Notes under the pieces: model-generated
The model's input: only the letters and a program-made list of their open reading frames with translations
What the model was told of the DNA's origin: nothing
Databases searched by the model: none
In this document: positions 1 to 8,818 of the stretch, piece after piece
Layout of the letters: each line of letters begins with the position of its first letter
How positions within the stretch are numbered: position 1 is the stretch's first letter
Assembly (NCBI RefSeq): GCF_000010505.1
Contig: NC_010729.1
Coordinates: forward strand, 1,491,001 to 1,555,000
Origin: Porphyromonas gingivalis ATCC 33277
GTDB taxonomy: Bacteria > Bacteroidota > Bacteroidia > Bacteroidales > Porphyromonadaceae
Direction: 5' to 3'
Length of the DNA: 64,000 nt
Position numbers and translations under genes: made by a program

Positions 1-378
1 TCTTTTCTTTTCCATTTAGATTAGTCCGTTCGTTATTATTATAATTTGGATAGTTCTTACCTATGACAAAAAGCGATAATCGACTCCTTCTCCGAGCTTC
101 CGGAAGAGGCCGTTTTTTGTTGTAAGTTGCAAATTAACGAAAAAAGAGCAAGATACGCTACTTTCCACCACCCCTCAAACCCATGAACCTCAAAGGAGTA
201 TGGGATGGAATAGTGGGCGAAGCATGCTATATCAAAGGAGAAAAAGACTTCCCTCCTCCTCGTTATGCCCTCTGTCCGGAGCGGATTACTTCAATCATGA
301 GTAACCCAAATATGCAACAAGAATGACCGCATTTTGTTCACGAGGTAAACAGCGAATAGAAGTGCTGTCAAAAGCCTG
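1..378. other. Window edge without a confident gene
   Basis: No convincing coding region is visible. A 47-codon plus-strand ORF (183-326) has no recognisable family. A C/G-rich palindrome followed by a T run near 88-120 could be a terminator for something outside the window. The region lies downstream of the minus-strand SIR2-TPR gene. Confidence 0.4.
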
Positions 379-3342
379 CTATGCTTTCTCAGTCAATGCC
401 TTGGCAAAGGCTTCCACCTGCTCTATATGTGGATGCCGGTTTTTCCGAGCCAGCTCTATATCCGGGGCCAAGTTCCAGCCGATGGATTTCGCTCCGGCAT
501 TCAGCAAAGCCGCCAGCTCTTTTTCCGCCTCGGCACCCCATTCCTCGTAATAGTGCGCATATCTGTAGAACCATAACTTGGCCTGCAAGGGTTTCGTCTC
601 TTCGTCATTATCGGCATTCTCGAATGCTTGCTGAATCAAGCTATCAGCACGTTTGAAATCCCCCCGACACGTAATGAGAAAATGAGCATAATTGCCAAGC
701 TTATTGGCACTCTTCGGATCTACCTCTAATGCTCGCTTGTAATACGTCTCGGCTTGGTCGTAATCGTGACGAATATTATTTAAGAATAAGGCATAATTCC
801 CAAGATTATTCGCATTCTTCGGATCTGCCTCTAATCCTCTTTTGTAATACGACTCGGCTTGGTCGTAAGCGTGACGAATATCCTGTAAGAATAAGGCATA
901 ATTTCCAAGATTATTCGCATGATTAGGATCTGCCTCTAATGCTCGCTTGTAATACACCTCGGCTTGGTCGTAAGCATGACGAATAATATGTAAGAATAAG
1001 GCATAATTTCTAAGAGTATTCGCATGATTAGGATCTGCCTCTAATGCTCGCTTGTAATACACCTCGGCTTGGTCGTAAGCGTGACGGATAGTATGTAAGA
1101 ATGAGGCATAATTCCCAAGAGTATTCGCATGATTCGGATCAGCATCTAATGCTTTCTTGTAATACCTCTCGCCTTGGTCGTAATCGTGACGGATATTATT
1201 TAAAAATACGGCATAATTGCCAAGGGCATTAGCATTCTTCTGATCAGCATCTAATGCTTTCTTGTAATACCTCTCGGCTTGGTCATAATCGTGGCGGATA
1301 TCATTTAAGAATACGGCATAATTGCCAAGAGTAACTGCATTCTTCGGATCTGCCTCTAATGCTCGCCTGTAATACACCTCGGCTTGGTCGTAAGCGTGAC
1401 GAATATTACATAAGAAATTGGCATAATTCCCAAGAGTAACTACATTCTTCGGATCTGCCTCTAATGCTCGCTTGTAATACGCCTCGGCTTGGTCGTAAGC
1501 GTGACGAATATCATGTAAGAATGAGGCATAATTCCCAAGATTATTCGCATGATTCGGACCTACCTCTAATGCTCGCTTGTAATATGTCTCGGCTTGGTCG
1601 TAAGCGTGACGGATAGTATGTAAGAATAAGGCATAATTCCCAAGAGTATTCGCATGATTCGGATCTGCCTCTAATGCTTGCTTGTAATACACCTCGGCTT
1701 GGTCGTAAGCGTGACGAATATTACATAAGAAATTGGCATAATTCCCAAAAGTATTCGCATGATTCGGATCTGCCTCTAATGCTCGCTTGTAATATGCCTC
1801 GGCTTGGTCGTAAGCGTGACGAATAGTATGTAAGAATGAGGCATAATTCCCAAGGGCATTAGCATTCTTCGGATCAGCCTCTAATGCTTGCTTGTAATAC
1901 ACCTCGGCTTGGTCGTAAGCGTGACGGATATTACATAAGAAATTGGCATAATTCCCAAGAGTATTCGCATGATTCGGATCTGCCTCTAATGCTTGCTTGT
2001 AATACCTCTCGGCTTGGTCGTAAGCGTGGCGAATATTATTTAAAAATACGGCATAATTGCCAAGAGTAATTGCGTTCTTCGGATCTGCCTCTAATGCTTG
2101 CTTGTAATACATCTCGGCTTGGTCGTAATCGTGACGAATAGTATGTAAGAAATTGGCATAATCTCCCAATAGATTCGCATCTTGAGGATACTTGGCAATA
2201 CCTTCTTGGTAGATCTTGTCTTTCTTGTCTATATCTGTCTCTTGATTTGCGTCAAACAAATAGCTCAAAGCACCGGACAAAACATTGTGATATGATGCTG
2301 AGGTTTCCTGTGACAAACTCCTTTTTATCTCTGAGATTTCTTTTCTTTGTGCATTAATATTCTCAAGACGTCGATAAGTCGCCTCTAATAGCTCATGCAT
2401 TGGATTAGGTCTTTTTATTTCCTCTATTCCATCAAGAAATTTATACCCTAATGCAGCATAACAATCGTACATAAATATATCAAATCCATTTATTGCTATC
2501 AGAAAATCATTAGGATTCAGTATGTTTCGAGCTTTTGAAGAGAGTTTACCCCAAAGATGCTCTCGCCAAGAAAGATCGTTTTCTGAATCTTGATTAGATG
2601 GCTCTTCTCCAGGATTGTATACACACCAATAAATCTGCTTCCGATTATTGAGCGATGTGAAATAGTCCATTAAGCTTTCGTCATTTCCCCCATAGCCAAG
2701 CACAATCAGAAAATAATCCGAAAGGAATCTATCTAATATGTCTTCCCAGGCTTTTTGTATGGTTCCGGTATGCTCCCGATCAGAAAAGGGATGGAAGAAC
2801 AAATCCCGATGGACCTTCAGAATAATAGGCCTATCGCTACGTTTGGGCACATAACCGGCCAAAGCCTCATGCCCGGCGATGAAAGGTTTTTCCTTCGTAT
2901 AAGTACGAATGGCATCTTCCAAAAGATTGTCGAAATTGGTCGTGATCACCACATTGTGCTTTTCCCTCACCATGATATTAGCCAAAATAAGGTAGCCAAG
3001 GGATGGCTCTTTACCCTCCATATAATGTCTAATACAATCGTAACCGGATTCAGGAATATGGCCAAAACGTTTTTCATAGATCTGCGGATAGAACTCTCCC
3101 ACGTTGTCCTCTGAAATTTGAACCTTATTCTTCCATTTCGCAAAATCGTCCTTACCGCAATCCTCTTCTATCTCCTGGATCCATTTCCTTGCCAAATCTG
3201 CTCCGGTGGGAATGCCGGAAGACATGGATGCTCCTGCCCCTATCAAGAAACAGAATTTCATCCCTTTGGATTCTCCGGAAGCATCTTTCAGCATCCTGAC
3301 AAGTTGTCTTGAGGTGATAGTTTTTGGTAGCTCCTCATTCAT
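379..3342 (-). CDS. SIR2-like domain protein with 14 near-identical TPR-type repeats
   Basis: A 987-residue protein. Residues 1-225 form a SIR2-like (SIR2_2) NAD-binding domain: GAGAS at 35-39, TTNFD at 134-138, KVHRD at 176-180 with a candidate catalytic His178, and LGYGGND at 215-221. A linker with a coiled-coil-like stretch (about 330-360) leads into about 490 residues (390-879) of 35-residue TPR-like repeats of the type LGNYAxFLxxIRHxYDQAE, then a degenerate repeat and a helical C-terminus. SIR2-like domains of this kind act as NAD+-degrading effectors in several antiphage systems (ThsA of Thoeris, DSR, SIR2-STAND/Avs). The large TPR array could be a sensor or partner-binding arm. A defence role is inferred. 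No partner gene lies next to it: the neighbour is a metabolic CoA-transferase across a MITE-like repeat. The canonical KLHGD is KVHRD here, so activity should not be assumed. Confidence 0.85.
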   Translation of the reverse strand: MNEELPKTITSRQLVRMLKDASGESKGMKFCFLIGAGASMSSGIPTGADLARKWIQEIEEDCGKDDFAKWKNKVQISEDNVGEFYPQIYEKRFGHIPESGYDCIRHYMEGKEPSLGYLILANIMVREKHNVVITTNFDNLLEDAIRTYTKEKPFIAGHEALAGYVPKRSDRPIILKVHRDLFFHPFSDREHTGTIQKAWEDILDRFLSDYFLIVLGYGGNDESLMDYFTSLNNRKQIYWCVYNPGEEPSNQDSENDLSWREHLWGKLSSKARNILNPNDFLIAINGFDIFMYDCYAALGYKFLDGIEEIKRPNPMHELLEATYRRLENINAQRKEISEIKRSLSQETSASYHNVLSGALSYLFDANQETDIDKKDKIYQEGIAKYPQDANLLGDYANFLHTIRHDYDQAEMYYKQALEADPKNAITLGNYAVFLNNIRHAYDQAERYYKQALEADPNHANTLGNYANFLCNIRHAYDQAEVYYKQALEADPKNANALGNYASFLHTIRHAYDQAEAYYKRALEADPNHANTFGNYANFLCNIRHAYDQAEVYYKQALEADPNHANTLGNYALFLHTIRHAYDQAETYYKRALEVGPNHANNLGNYASFLHDIRHAYDQAEAYYKRALEADPKNVVTLGNYANFLCNIRHAYDQAEVYYRRALEADPKNAVTLGNYAVFLNDIRHDYDQAERYYKKALDADQKNANALGNYAVFLNNIRHDYDQGERYYKKALDADPNHANTLGNYASFLHTIRHAYDQAEVYYKRALEADPNHANTLRNYALFLHIIRHAYDQAEVYYKRALEADPNHANNLGNYALFLQDIRHAYDQAESYYKRGLEADPKNANNLGNYALFLNNIRHDYDQAETYYKRALEVDPKSANKLGNYAHFLITCRGDFKRADSLIQQAFENADNDEETKPLQAKLWFYRYAHYYEEWGAEAEKELAALLNAGAKSIGWNLAPDIELARKNRHPHIEQVEAFAKALTEKA
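707..2175 (-). repeat. Tandem array of 14 x 105 bp encoding TPR-like units
   Basis: Within the SIR2-TPR gene, a 105-bp (35-codon) unit repeats 14 times head to tail. The phrase reading ggcttggtcgtaa on the plus strand recurs exactly every 105 bp. Units differ mainly at a few positions (IRHAYDQ or IRHDYDQ, PNHAN or PKNAN). Near-identity at DNA level suggests recent expansion or gene conversion, so copy number probably varies between strains. Confidence 0.9.
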
Positions 3343-3489
3343 AATAAGTGCAGAGTCTTAATATCTACTATTAATAAATTGGTTTTCACAAGTGCAAATA
3401 TGCAAAGAAAGCCTTATTCGCACAAGGGATCTTTTATGATTTTCGATCTCATAACAGGCAAAACTGCTTTCCGGCAAGCATTAAATCTT

Positions 3490-3797
3490 GCGCCAAAAAA
3501 GTTTTCAACAATGAAGAGAAGTTTGGAATGGTTCTAAATAAGCGACTGAAAGGAAGAGGAGAAACCGCTGAAAAGAGATCGGAAGACAGCGAAAAGAGAT
3601 TGGGAAACGATTTATATATAGAACGAATTCGATTTATATATTTATCATTTTCGATTTATATATAAATCGTTTTCATTTAATATATAGATTGTAAAGTGTT
3701 TTATATATAAAACGAGAGGCCGAAAAGGCCTCTTCGACCGATGAAATAAAAAGAGGCACCTACCCAAGTTCACGACCGAACTCGGGCGGGTGCCTTA
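3490..3797. repeat. MITE-like repeat, copy 1 (conserved box, 5 x 22 bp, two hairpins)
   Basis: First of three related roughly 310-bp elements (others at 24391-24694 and 43032-43354). Order: a conserved box starting gccaaaaaagttttcaaca; a variable stretch; five AT-rich 22-bp units (3605-3714); a small GAGGCC-GAAAA-GGCCTC hairpin; and a terminal hairpin (3755-3794) with GGCACC/GGTGCC outer arms. Read on the minus strand, the last hairpin is followed by a T run, so it may also terminate the CoA-transferase gene, whose stop lies about 75 bp away. No ORF is present. Confidence 0.8.
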
Positions 3798-3873
3798 GTA
3801 TCTGACAGAAATGTCGGAATCTTATTCGCGCTTGTACATCACAAATCCGGCACAAGCGTCCTCGCTCGACCGA

Positions 3874-5370
3874 TTACTTCATGTAGTCTTCCCAGCGTAC
3901 ATTGCGCATGTCGCCGCTCTTGGCCAATTCCTGATGGAAGGCAAAGCAGCAGTCCAAATTCTGGGGTGTTTGTCCTTTGACTCCAAGCTCCAGATACTGA
4001 CGAAGGAGGGGACGATAGTCGGGATGCACACATTTGTCGATGATCTCATGAGCACGCTCGCGTGGGTTCTTGCCTCGCAAGTCTGCAACGCCCCATTCGG
4101 AAATGATGACTTTCACGGAGTGCTCGCTATGATCGTGGTGCGCCACCATCGGGACGAAAGAACTGATCTTGCCGTCCTTCATAACGGACGGTGTAGTGAA
4201 GATGGAGACGTAGCTGTTGCGAGTGAAGTCGCCCGAACCTCCGATACCGTTCATCATACGCGTACCGCTAACGTGCGTAGAGTTGATATTGCCGAAAATA
4301 TCCGCTTCGAGAGCCGTATTGATGGTGATAACACCTAACCGGCGGACGATCTCGGGATTGTTGGAGTATTCCTGCGGACGAAGGAGGATCTTGTCCTTGA
4401 AGAAATCCAGATTGGCGTAGATGTCCTGTATCACGGAGCGACTCACAGAGAGCGAACATCCGCTGGCGAACTTGATGCGTCCTTTCTTCATCAGAGCGAT
4501 AACGGCATCCTGAATTACCTCTGTGTACATGTTGAAAGCCGGAATATCGGGATTGTCACCCAACGCTCCCAGTACGGCATTAGCCACATTGCCTACGCCG
4601 CTTTGCAGGGGAAGAAAATCTTTGGGTATTCGTCCGGCTTTCATTTCGCTCACGAGGAAAGCAGCCACATTGTCCCCAATAGCTTGCGTTACAGGGTCAA
4701 GGGGTGCGAAATCGCTCTCGTCATTAGGTTCGCTCGTACGCACTACACCGACTATCTTGGCCGGATCCACCTGTACATAAGGCTTGCCGATACGATCCGA
4801 AGGAGTATAGACAGGCAGCTCACGACGGGCAGGCGGATCGAGAGGTTCGCACAAGTCGTGCATACCCATGATCTCTTTGGGGTGCTTGTCGTTAAGCTCC
4901 ACGATGATTCGGTCTGCCAGACGGCAAATAGTAGGCAGGATACCTACACCTGTAGTAGGCAGGATCTTACCGTCTTCGGTAACGTCTGCCACCTCTATGA
5001 TGGCCACATCCACCTTGCCGTAAAAGCCATAGCGCAGATCCTGAGCCAAGGTAGAGAGATGAAGATCGAAATAGGAAGTGCTGCCATTGTTGATAAGATT
5101 GCGCAGATCCTTATTGGACTGATATGGAGTACGAAACTTCACAGCATCGGCCTGTGCCAAGACACCGTCCAACCGAGCACCGGTACTGGCACCGGTGAAC
5201 ATACCGATCTTGAAGGGATTGCCTTTTTCATGCTCTGCAATAGCTCGCTTGGCTATTGCCGCAGGTACTACCTTAGGGTTGCCTGCAGGGGTAAAACCGC
5301 TAAAGCCGACATTGTCGTTGTGATGCACAAACTCCGCTGCTTCTTCTGCAGTGATAAATCTTAGAGCCAT
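3874..5370 (-). CDS. Acyl-CoA:acetate CoA-transferase (acetyl-CoA hydrolase/transferase family)
   Basis: A 498-residue cytoplasmic enzyme of the acetyl-CoA hydrolase/transferase family (Cat1/ScpC-like), of normal family length. It shows the N-terminal GFSGFTPAGNPK segment, the ALEAD-I-FGN segment that carries the catalytic Glu, and the GIGGSGDF glycine-rich oxyanion loop. These enzymes move CoA between acetate and succinyl-, propionyl- or butyryl-CoA. Gene order suggests it is one of the P. gingivalis CoA-transferases implicated in butyrate formation (PGN_1341 from memory). It is monocistronic and convergent with nothing. It diverges from miaB across a 303-bp gap. A near-consensus -7 box (TATTTTCG, minus strand, 5429-5436) lies upstream. 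Substrate choice between succinyl- and butyryl-CoA cannot be read from the sequence. Confidence 0.9.
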   Translation of the reverse strand: MALRFITAEEAAEFVHHNDNVGFSGFTPAGNPKVVPAAIAKRAIAEHEKGNPFKIGMFTGASTGARLDGVLAQADAVKFRTPYQSNKDLRNLINNGSTSYFDLHLSTLAQDLRYGFYGKVDVAIIEVADVTEDGKILPTTGVGILPTICRLADRIIVELNDKHPKEIMGMHDLCEPLDPPARRELPVYTPSDRIGKPYVQVDPAKIVGVVRTSEPNDESDFAPLDPVTQAIGDNVAAFLVSEMKAGRIPKDFLPLQSGVGNVANAVLGALGDNPDIPAFNMYTEVIQDAVIALMKKGRIKFASGCSLSVSRSVIQDIYANLDFFKDKILLRPQEYSNNPEIVRRLGVITINTALEADIFGNINSTHVSGTRMMNGIGGSGDFTRNSYVSIFTTPSVMKDGKISSFVPMVAHHDHSEHSVKVIISEWGVADLRGKNPRERAHEIIDKCVHPDYRPLLRQYLELGVKGQTPQNLDCCFAFHQELAKSGDMRNVRWEDYMK

Positions 5371-5673
5371 AGTACGTATTATTATTGCTTAATTGGTTGT
5401 TGTTGAAATCGATTAACTTTGTTGCCTGCGAAAATACTGAAACTCTTTCATATAGAGGGAAAAATAACGATAAATTCAGACAAGAGACGATAGACAAGAG
5501 TATCAGAACATAAAAGGAGCGAGTCTCACGACTCACTCCTTCCCAAATTAACCAAAACCTTAACTATGAAAAATCTTACTTTTCCATCACAAACATAATG
5601 AGCACGAAGTAGTTTTACAAACTTTTGTCGGTAATAATCGAAATAATACGACAATTTGATATAACATACAAGC

Positions 5674-7071
5674 ATGATCGAACAAATCGGAGCGGACTCT
5701 AAATCCGCCGAGAACAAACAAGAGCGCAAGCTCTACATCGAGACCTATGGCTGCCAGATGAACGTAGCCGACAGTGAGGTGGTAGCGTCCGTAATGCAGA
5801 TGGACGGCTACAGCCTTACGGACAACGTGGATGAGGCGGATACGATCCTGGTCAATACCTGTTCGGTACGGGACAATGCCGAGCAGAAAGTGCTGAACCG
5901 GCTGGCATATTACCACTCGCTACGAAAGAAAAGACGGGCTTCTTCCCGTCTCGTTATCGGGGTATTGGGCTGCATGGCCGAGCGCGTCAAGGAGGAGTTG
6001 ATCCGCGAACATCACGTGGATGTGGTGGCCGGCCCCGACTCGTACCTCGACCTGCCGAACCTCGTCGGAGCAGCAGAACAGGGAGAGAAAGCCATCAATG
6101 TGGAACTATCCATGCAGGAAACGTATAAAGATGTGATGCCGCTCAAAATGGGTGGCGTACATATCAACGGATTCGTCTCCATCATGCGTGGGTGCAACAA
6201 CTTCTGCAGCTACTGCATCGTACCCTACACACGAGGCCGAGAAAGAAGCCGCGAAATAGAAAGCATCCTCAACGAAGTGCGGGATCTGAAAGCCAAGAAT
6301 TTCCGCGAGGTAACGCTGCTGGGGCAGAATGTAAACTCCTACCGATACGAACAAAACGGGCGGATCATCCGCTTCCCCGATCTGCTCGCAGCAGTGGCCG
6401 AAGCTGTGCCCGACATGCGCATACGCTTCACCTCTCCTCACCCCAAGGATATGGATGACGAAGCCATCGCCGTCATGGCACGATACCGCAATATCTGCAA
6501 TCATATACACCTGCCGGCACAGAGCGGAAGCGACAAGATGCTCCGCGTCATGAAGCGCGGCTATACGCGCCGGTGGTATCTCGACAGGGTAGCAGCCATC
6601 CGCCGGGCTATACCGGACTGCGCCATCAGCAGCGACCTCTTCTGTGGCTTCCATTCGGAGACGGAGGAAGACTTCGAAGCAACCCTTAGCCTGATGGAAG
6701 AGGTAGGTTACGACTCTGCCTTCATGTTCAAATACTCCGAACGGCCGGGTACTTATGCTGCTCGCCACCTTGTGGACGATGTACTCGAAGAGGTAAAGCT
6801 CGCCCGTCTGGATCGGATGATAGCCCTCCAGAATCGCCTGAGCGAGGAGAGCAACAAGAGGGACATAAGCAAGACTTTCGAAGTGCTGATAGAGGGCTTC
6901 AGCAAACGATCGCGCGAACAGCTATTCGGTCGCACTCAGCAAAATAAGGTGGTGATCTTCGATAAAAACGGTCACCGCGTGGGACAATACATCTATGTAC
7001 GGATCAAGGATGCTTCTTCGGCTACTCTCTTCGGCGAAGTGGTAGAGGCTCCAACTTCGGAAAAGGGCTGA
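5674..7071 (+). CDS. miaB: tRNA (N6-isopentenyladenosine-37-C2)-methylthiotransferase MiaB
   Basis: A 465-residue radical-SAM methylthiotransferase that converts i6A37 to ms2i6A37 in tRNAs reading UNN codons. The N-terminal UPF0004 domain has three cluster cysteines in YGCQMN, NTCSVR and GCMAER. The radical-SAM CxxxCxxC is RGCNNFCSYC at about residues 172-181, followed by PYTRGRERSR. A C-terminal TRAM domain covers about 390-455. Length is normal. ATG at 5674 is chosen because TYGCQMN starts at the usual distance from it. It is a single gene, followed about 100 bp later by a hairpin. Confusion with other methylthiotransferases (MtaB, RimO) is unlikely given the RGERSR motif and length. Confidence 0.95.
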   Translation: MIEQIGADSKSAENKQERKLYIETYGCQMNVADSEVVASVMQMDGYSLTDNVDEADTILVNTCSVRDNAEQKVLNRLAYYHSLRKKRRASSRLVIGVLGCMAERVKEELIREHHVDVVAGPDSYLDLPNLVGAAEQGEKAINVELSMQETYKDVMPLKMGGVHINGFVSIMRGCNNFCSYCIVPYTRGRERSREIESILNEVRDLKAKNFREVTLLGQNVNSYRYEQNGRIIRFPDLLAAVAEAVPDMRIRFTSPHPKDMDDEAIAVMARYRNICNHIHLPAQSGSDKMLRVMKRGYTRRWYLDRVAAIRRAIPDCAISSDLFCGFHSETEEDFEATLSLMEEVGYDSAFMFKYSERPGTYAARHLVDDVLEEVKLARLDRMIALQNRLSEESNKRDISKTFEVLIEGFSKRSREQLFGRTQQNKVVIFDKNGHRVGQYIYVRIKDASSATLFGEVVEAPTSEKG

Positions 7072-7173
7072 ACAGTCGTATTCGATCGGGCTGAAGCTCT
7101 TAGGCCAAAGCCCTACCCCTATCCCGATTCATTCCGCAGAAGCCCGTTTTTCAGACAAAGCTTCGCCCCACTG

Positions 7174-7205
7174 CAGCCAAGGAATTCTCCCGAACTCCTT
7201 GGCTG
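7174..7205 (+). terminator. Hairpin downstream of miaB
   Basis: A perfect 10-bp stem (cagccaagga / tccttggctg) around a 12-nt loop lies 103 bp after the miaB stop. There is no strong U tract after it, so intrinsic termination is plausible but not certain. Confidence 0.5.
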
Positions 7206-7248
7206 TAATTACAATAGTAAGTGCAACAAACTTTTCTTTGTTATCCGA

Positions 7249-7288
7249 CAGGGCAATCGCATTTGAAGCGTTAACACACATATAAGCC
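7249..7288 (+). repeat. 40-bp dispersed intergenic repeat, copy A
   Basis: The 40 bp beginning cagggcaatcgcatttgaa and running through gttaacacac recur inverted at 50707-50746 with 5 mismatches. Both copies are intergenic. Possibly the end of an otherwise lost mobile element. Confidence 0.65.
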
Positions 7289-7977
7289 TGATGATGCTCT
7301 GTCCAAAATAAGCACGAAATGTATTAGAGATCCTATGTTACACTAAGGTCATTCTCGTCTTACCTTGATTATCCATAATATGCTAATAATTAGCACATTG
7401 CAATGAATACCGCAGGCCTACGATCTTTTTTTCAATCTCTGCATATAGCCGGTATTCCGTTCGTTTTTCGGTCAATGTAGAGTTGAATTACCGCTAAAAA
7501 TCGCTAATGGCCGTCATTAAAAAAGTAAGACCTAAAGACAAATCTGGGTTCAAAGGTCTCTTATAGTAAATCGCAAGCCTGTGTTGATGTTCCACACGCT
7601 CCGGCCATTAATGTCATTCCGACCCTATCGCTGCTATTCTTTGCGTGGGTGAGAGCATCGAATTCCGATAGGTAGTCCAAAATTTTTCGCTGAATATTTG
7701 GTCAATTCGGACAAGTAAGCTATGTTTGCGGTGTACTATCAGACTAATACAGCATGTCTATATAGTTTAAATTACTGATTATTAAGCAATAGAATCCAAA
7801 ATCAGACGAACGTAATATAGAGGAAAAAGAAGTCAAACAAGAAAAAAGCATCGCAAAAAAGGAAAAGAGAAACAAAAAACATCTTGCCAATATAGACTCG
7901 ATGAGTAGCATACACCAAAAGAGACAGCATGATATAAGAGTAAAAAAACAGAAAACGAACAAAAACAGAATAAAACA

Positions 7978-8805
7978 ATGATCAACGCAAAAAACATCAG
8001 ATTCAGCTATCCGCGACAAAGGTCGCTTTTCGAAAGCTTAAACCTCGACCTGCCGAAAGGGAGTATTACGGGACTGCTCGGACGAAACGGGGAGGGAAAG
8101 ACTACGCTACTGAAACTCCTATGCGGCCAATTACTCCGAAAGGATGGCAATCTGACAGTATTGACGGAAGACCCACGACACCGCTCGGTGAAGTTTTTGT
8201 CAAAAGTGTTCCTGCTGCAAGAGGAAGTGACCTGCCCGAATGTTACGATCAGGGATTACTTCCGTATGATCACTCCTTTCTATCCCTCCTACTCACCCGA
8301 AGTAGCTCAGGAAATCATCATCGCTTTCGACCTGAACTGGGACATGAAGCTCGGCAAGGTATCGCAGGGACAGAAGAAAAAGGCTGTCATCGCATTGGCA
8401 CTCTCTCTTCGTACACCACTCTTGCTGATGGACGAACCGACCAACGGGCTGGATATTCCGAGCAAAAGTGCTTTCCGCCGCCTGATGGCACGATATATAA
8501 CGGAGGAGCAAACGGTCATTATCAGTACACATCAGGTACGCGATCTGGAGCAGATCATCGATCGCATCGTAATGATGGACAAGAATGCCATCGTCTGCAA
8601 CAGGTCCGTAGCCGAACTGAGCGAGCGATTTGCCTTCCGCCAAGTGGTACCGGGCGATAAGCCTATATATAAGGAAGGCTCTACAATGGGCGAAGTGGGT
8701 GTGTATGAGAATACCACCGGAGAAGAAACGCCCTTCTCCATGGAGCTGTTTTTCAACGGCATGATAGCCGAAAGAGAGGTGTTTAATCGCGTGTTGAATC
8801 GCTAA
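7978..8805 (+). CDS. ABC transporter ATP-binding protein
   Basis: A 275-residue ABC ATPase. Walker A GRNGEGKTT at about residue 36-44, Q-loop LLQEE, a degenerate signature VSQGQKKK, Walker B LLLMDEPTNGLD, and an H-loop in ISTHQ. The last 60 residues are a variable tail. It is the first gene of an operon with two membrane proteins and a GntR regulator, an arrangement like the YtrA-regulated ABC exporters. The substrate is unknown. Confidence 0.9.
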   Translation: MINAKNIRFSYPRQRSLFESLNLDLPKGSITGLLGRNGEGKTTLLKLLCGQLLRKDGNLTVLTEDPRHRSVKFLSKVFLLQEEVTCPNVTIRDYFRMITPFYPSYSPEVAQEIIIAFDLNWDMKLGKVSQGQKKKAVIALALSLRTPLLLMDEPTNGLDIPSKSAFRRLMARYITEEQTVIISTHQVRDLEQIIDRIVMMDKNAIVCNRSVAELSERFAFRQVVPGDKPIYKEGSTMGEVGVYENTTGEETPFSMELFFNGMIAEREVFNRVLNR

Positions 8806-8818
8806 AGCTACTACCACT

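Larger units (their letters stand above)
7072..7977. other. Long non-coding gap between miaB and the ABC operon
   Basis: About 900 bp without a credible ORF. It contains the miaB hairpin (7174-7205), a 40-bp dispersed repeat (7249-7288) and an A-rich plus-strand leader (about 7790-7977) before the ABC ATPase gene. The minus-strand ORF at 7744-8019 is a low-complexity F/L/C-rich shadow of that leader. No clear TAnnTTTG promoter was found for the operon. Confidence 0.5.

Noticed and set aside
7549..7564. tcaaaggtctctta resembling an IS1126 inverted repeat
   Set aside because: No transposase-like sequence or partner end lies near; a 10-bp match is not enough.
7744..8019. 91-codon minus-strand ORF with many F, L, C residues
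   Set aside because: It is the complement of an A-rich leader and overlaps the ABC ATPase start; low complexity.
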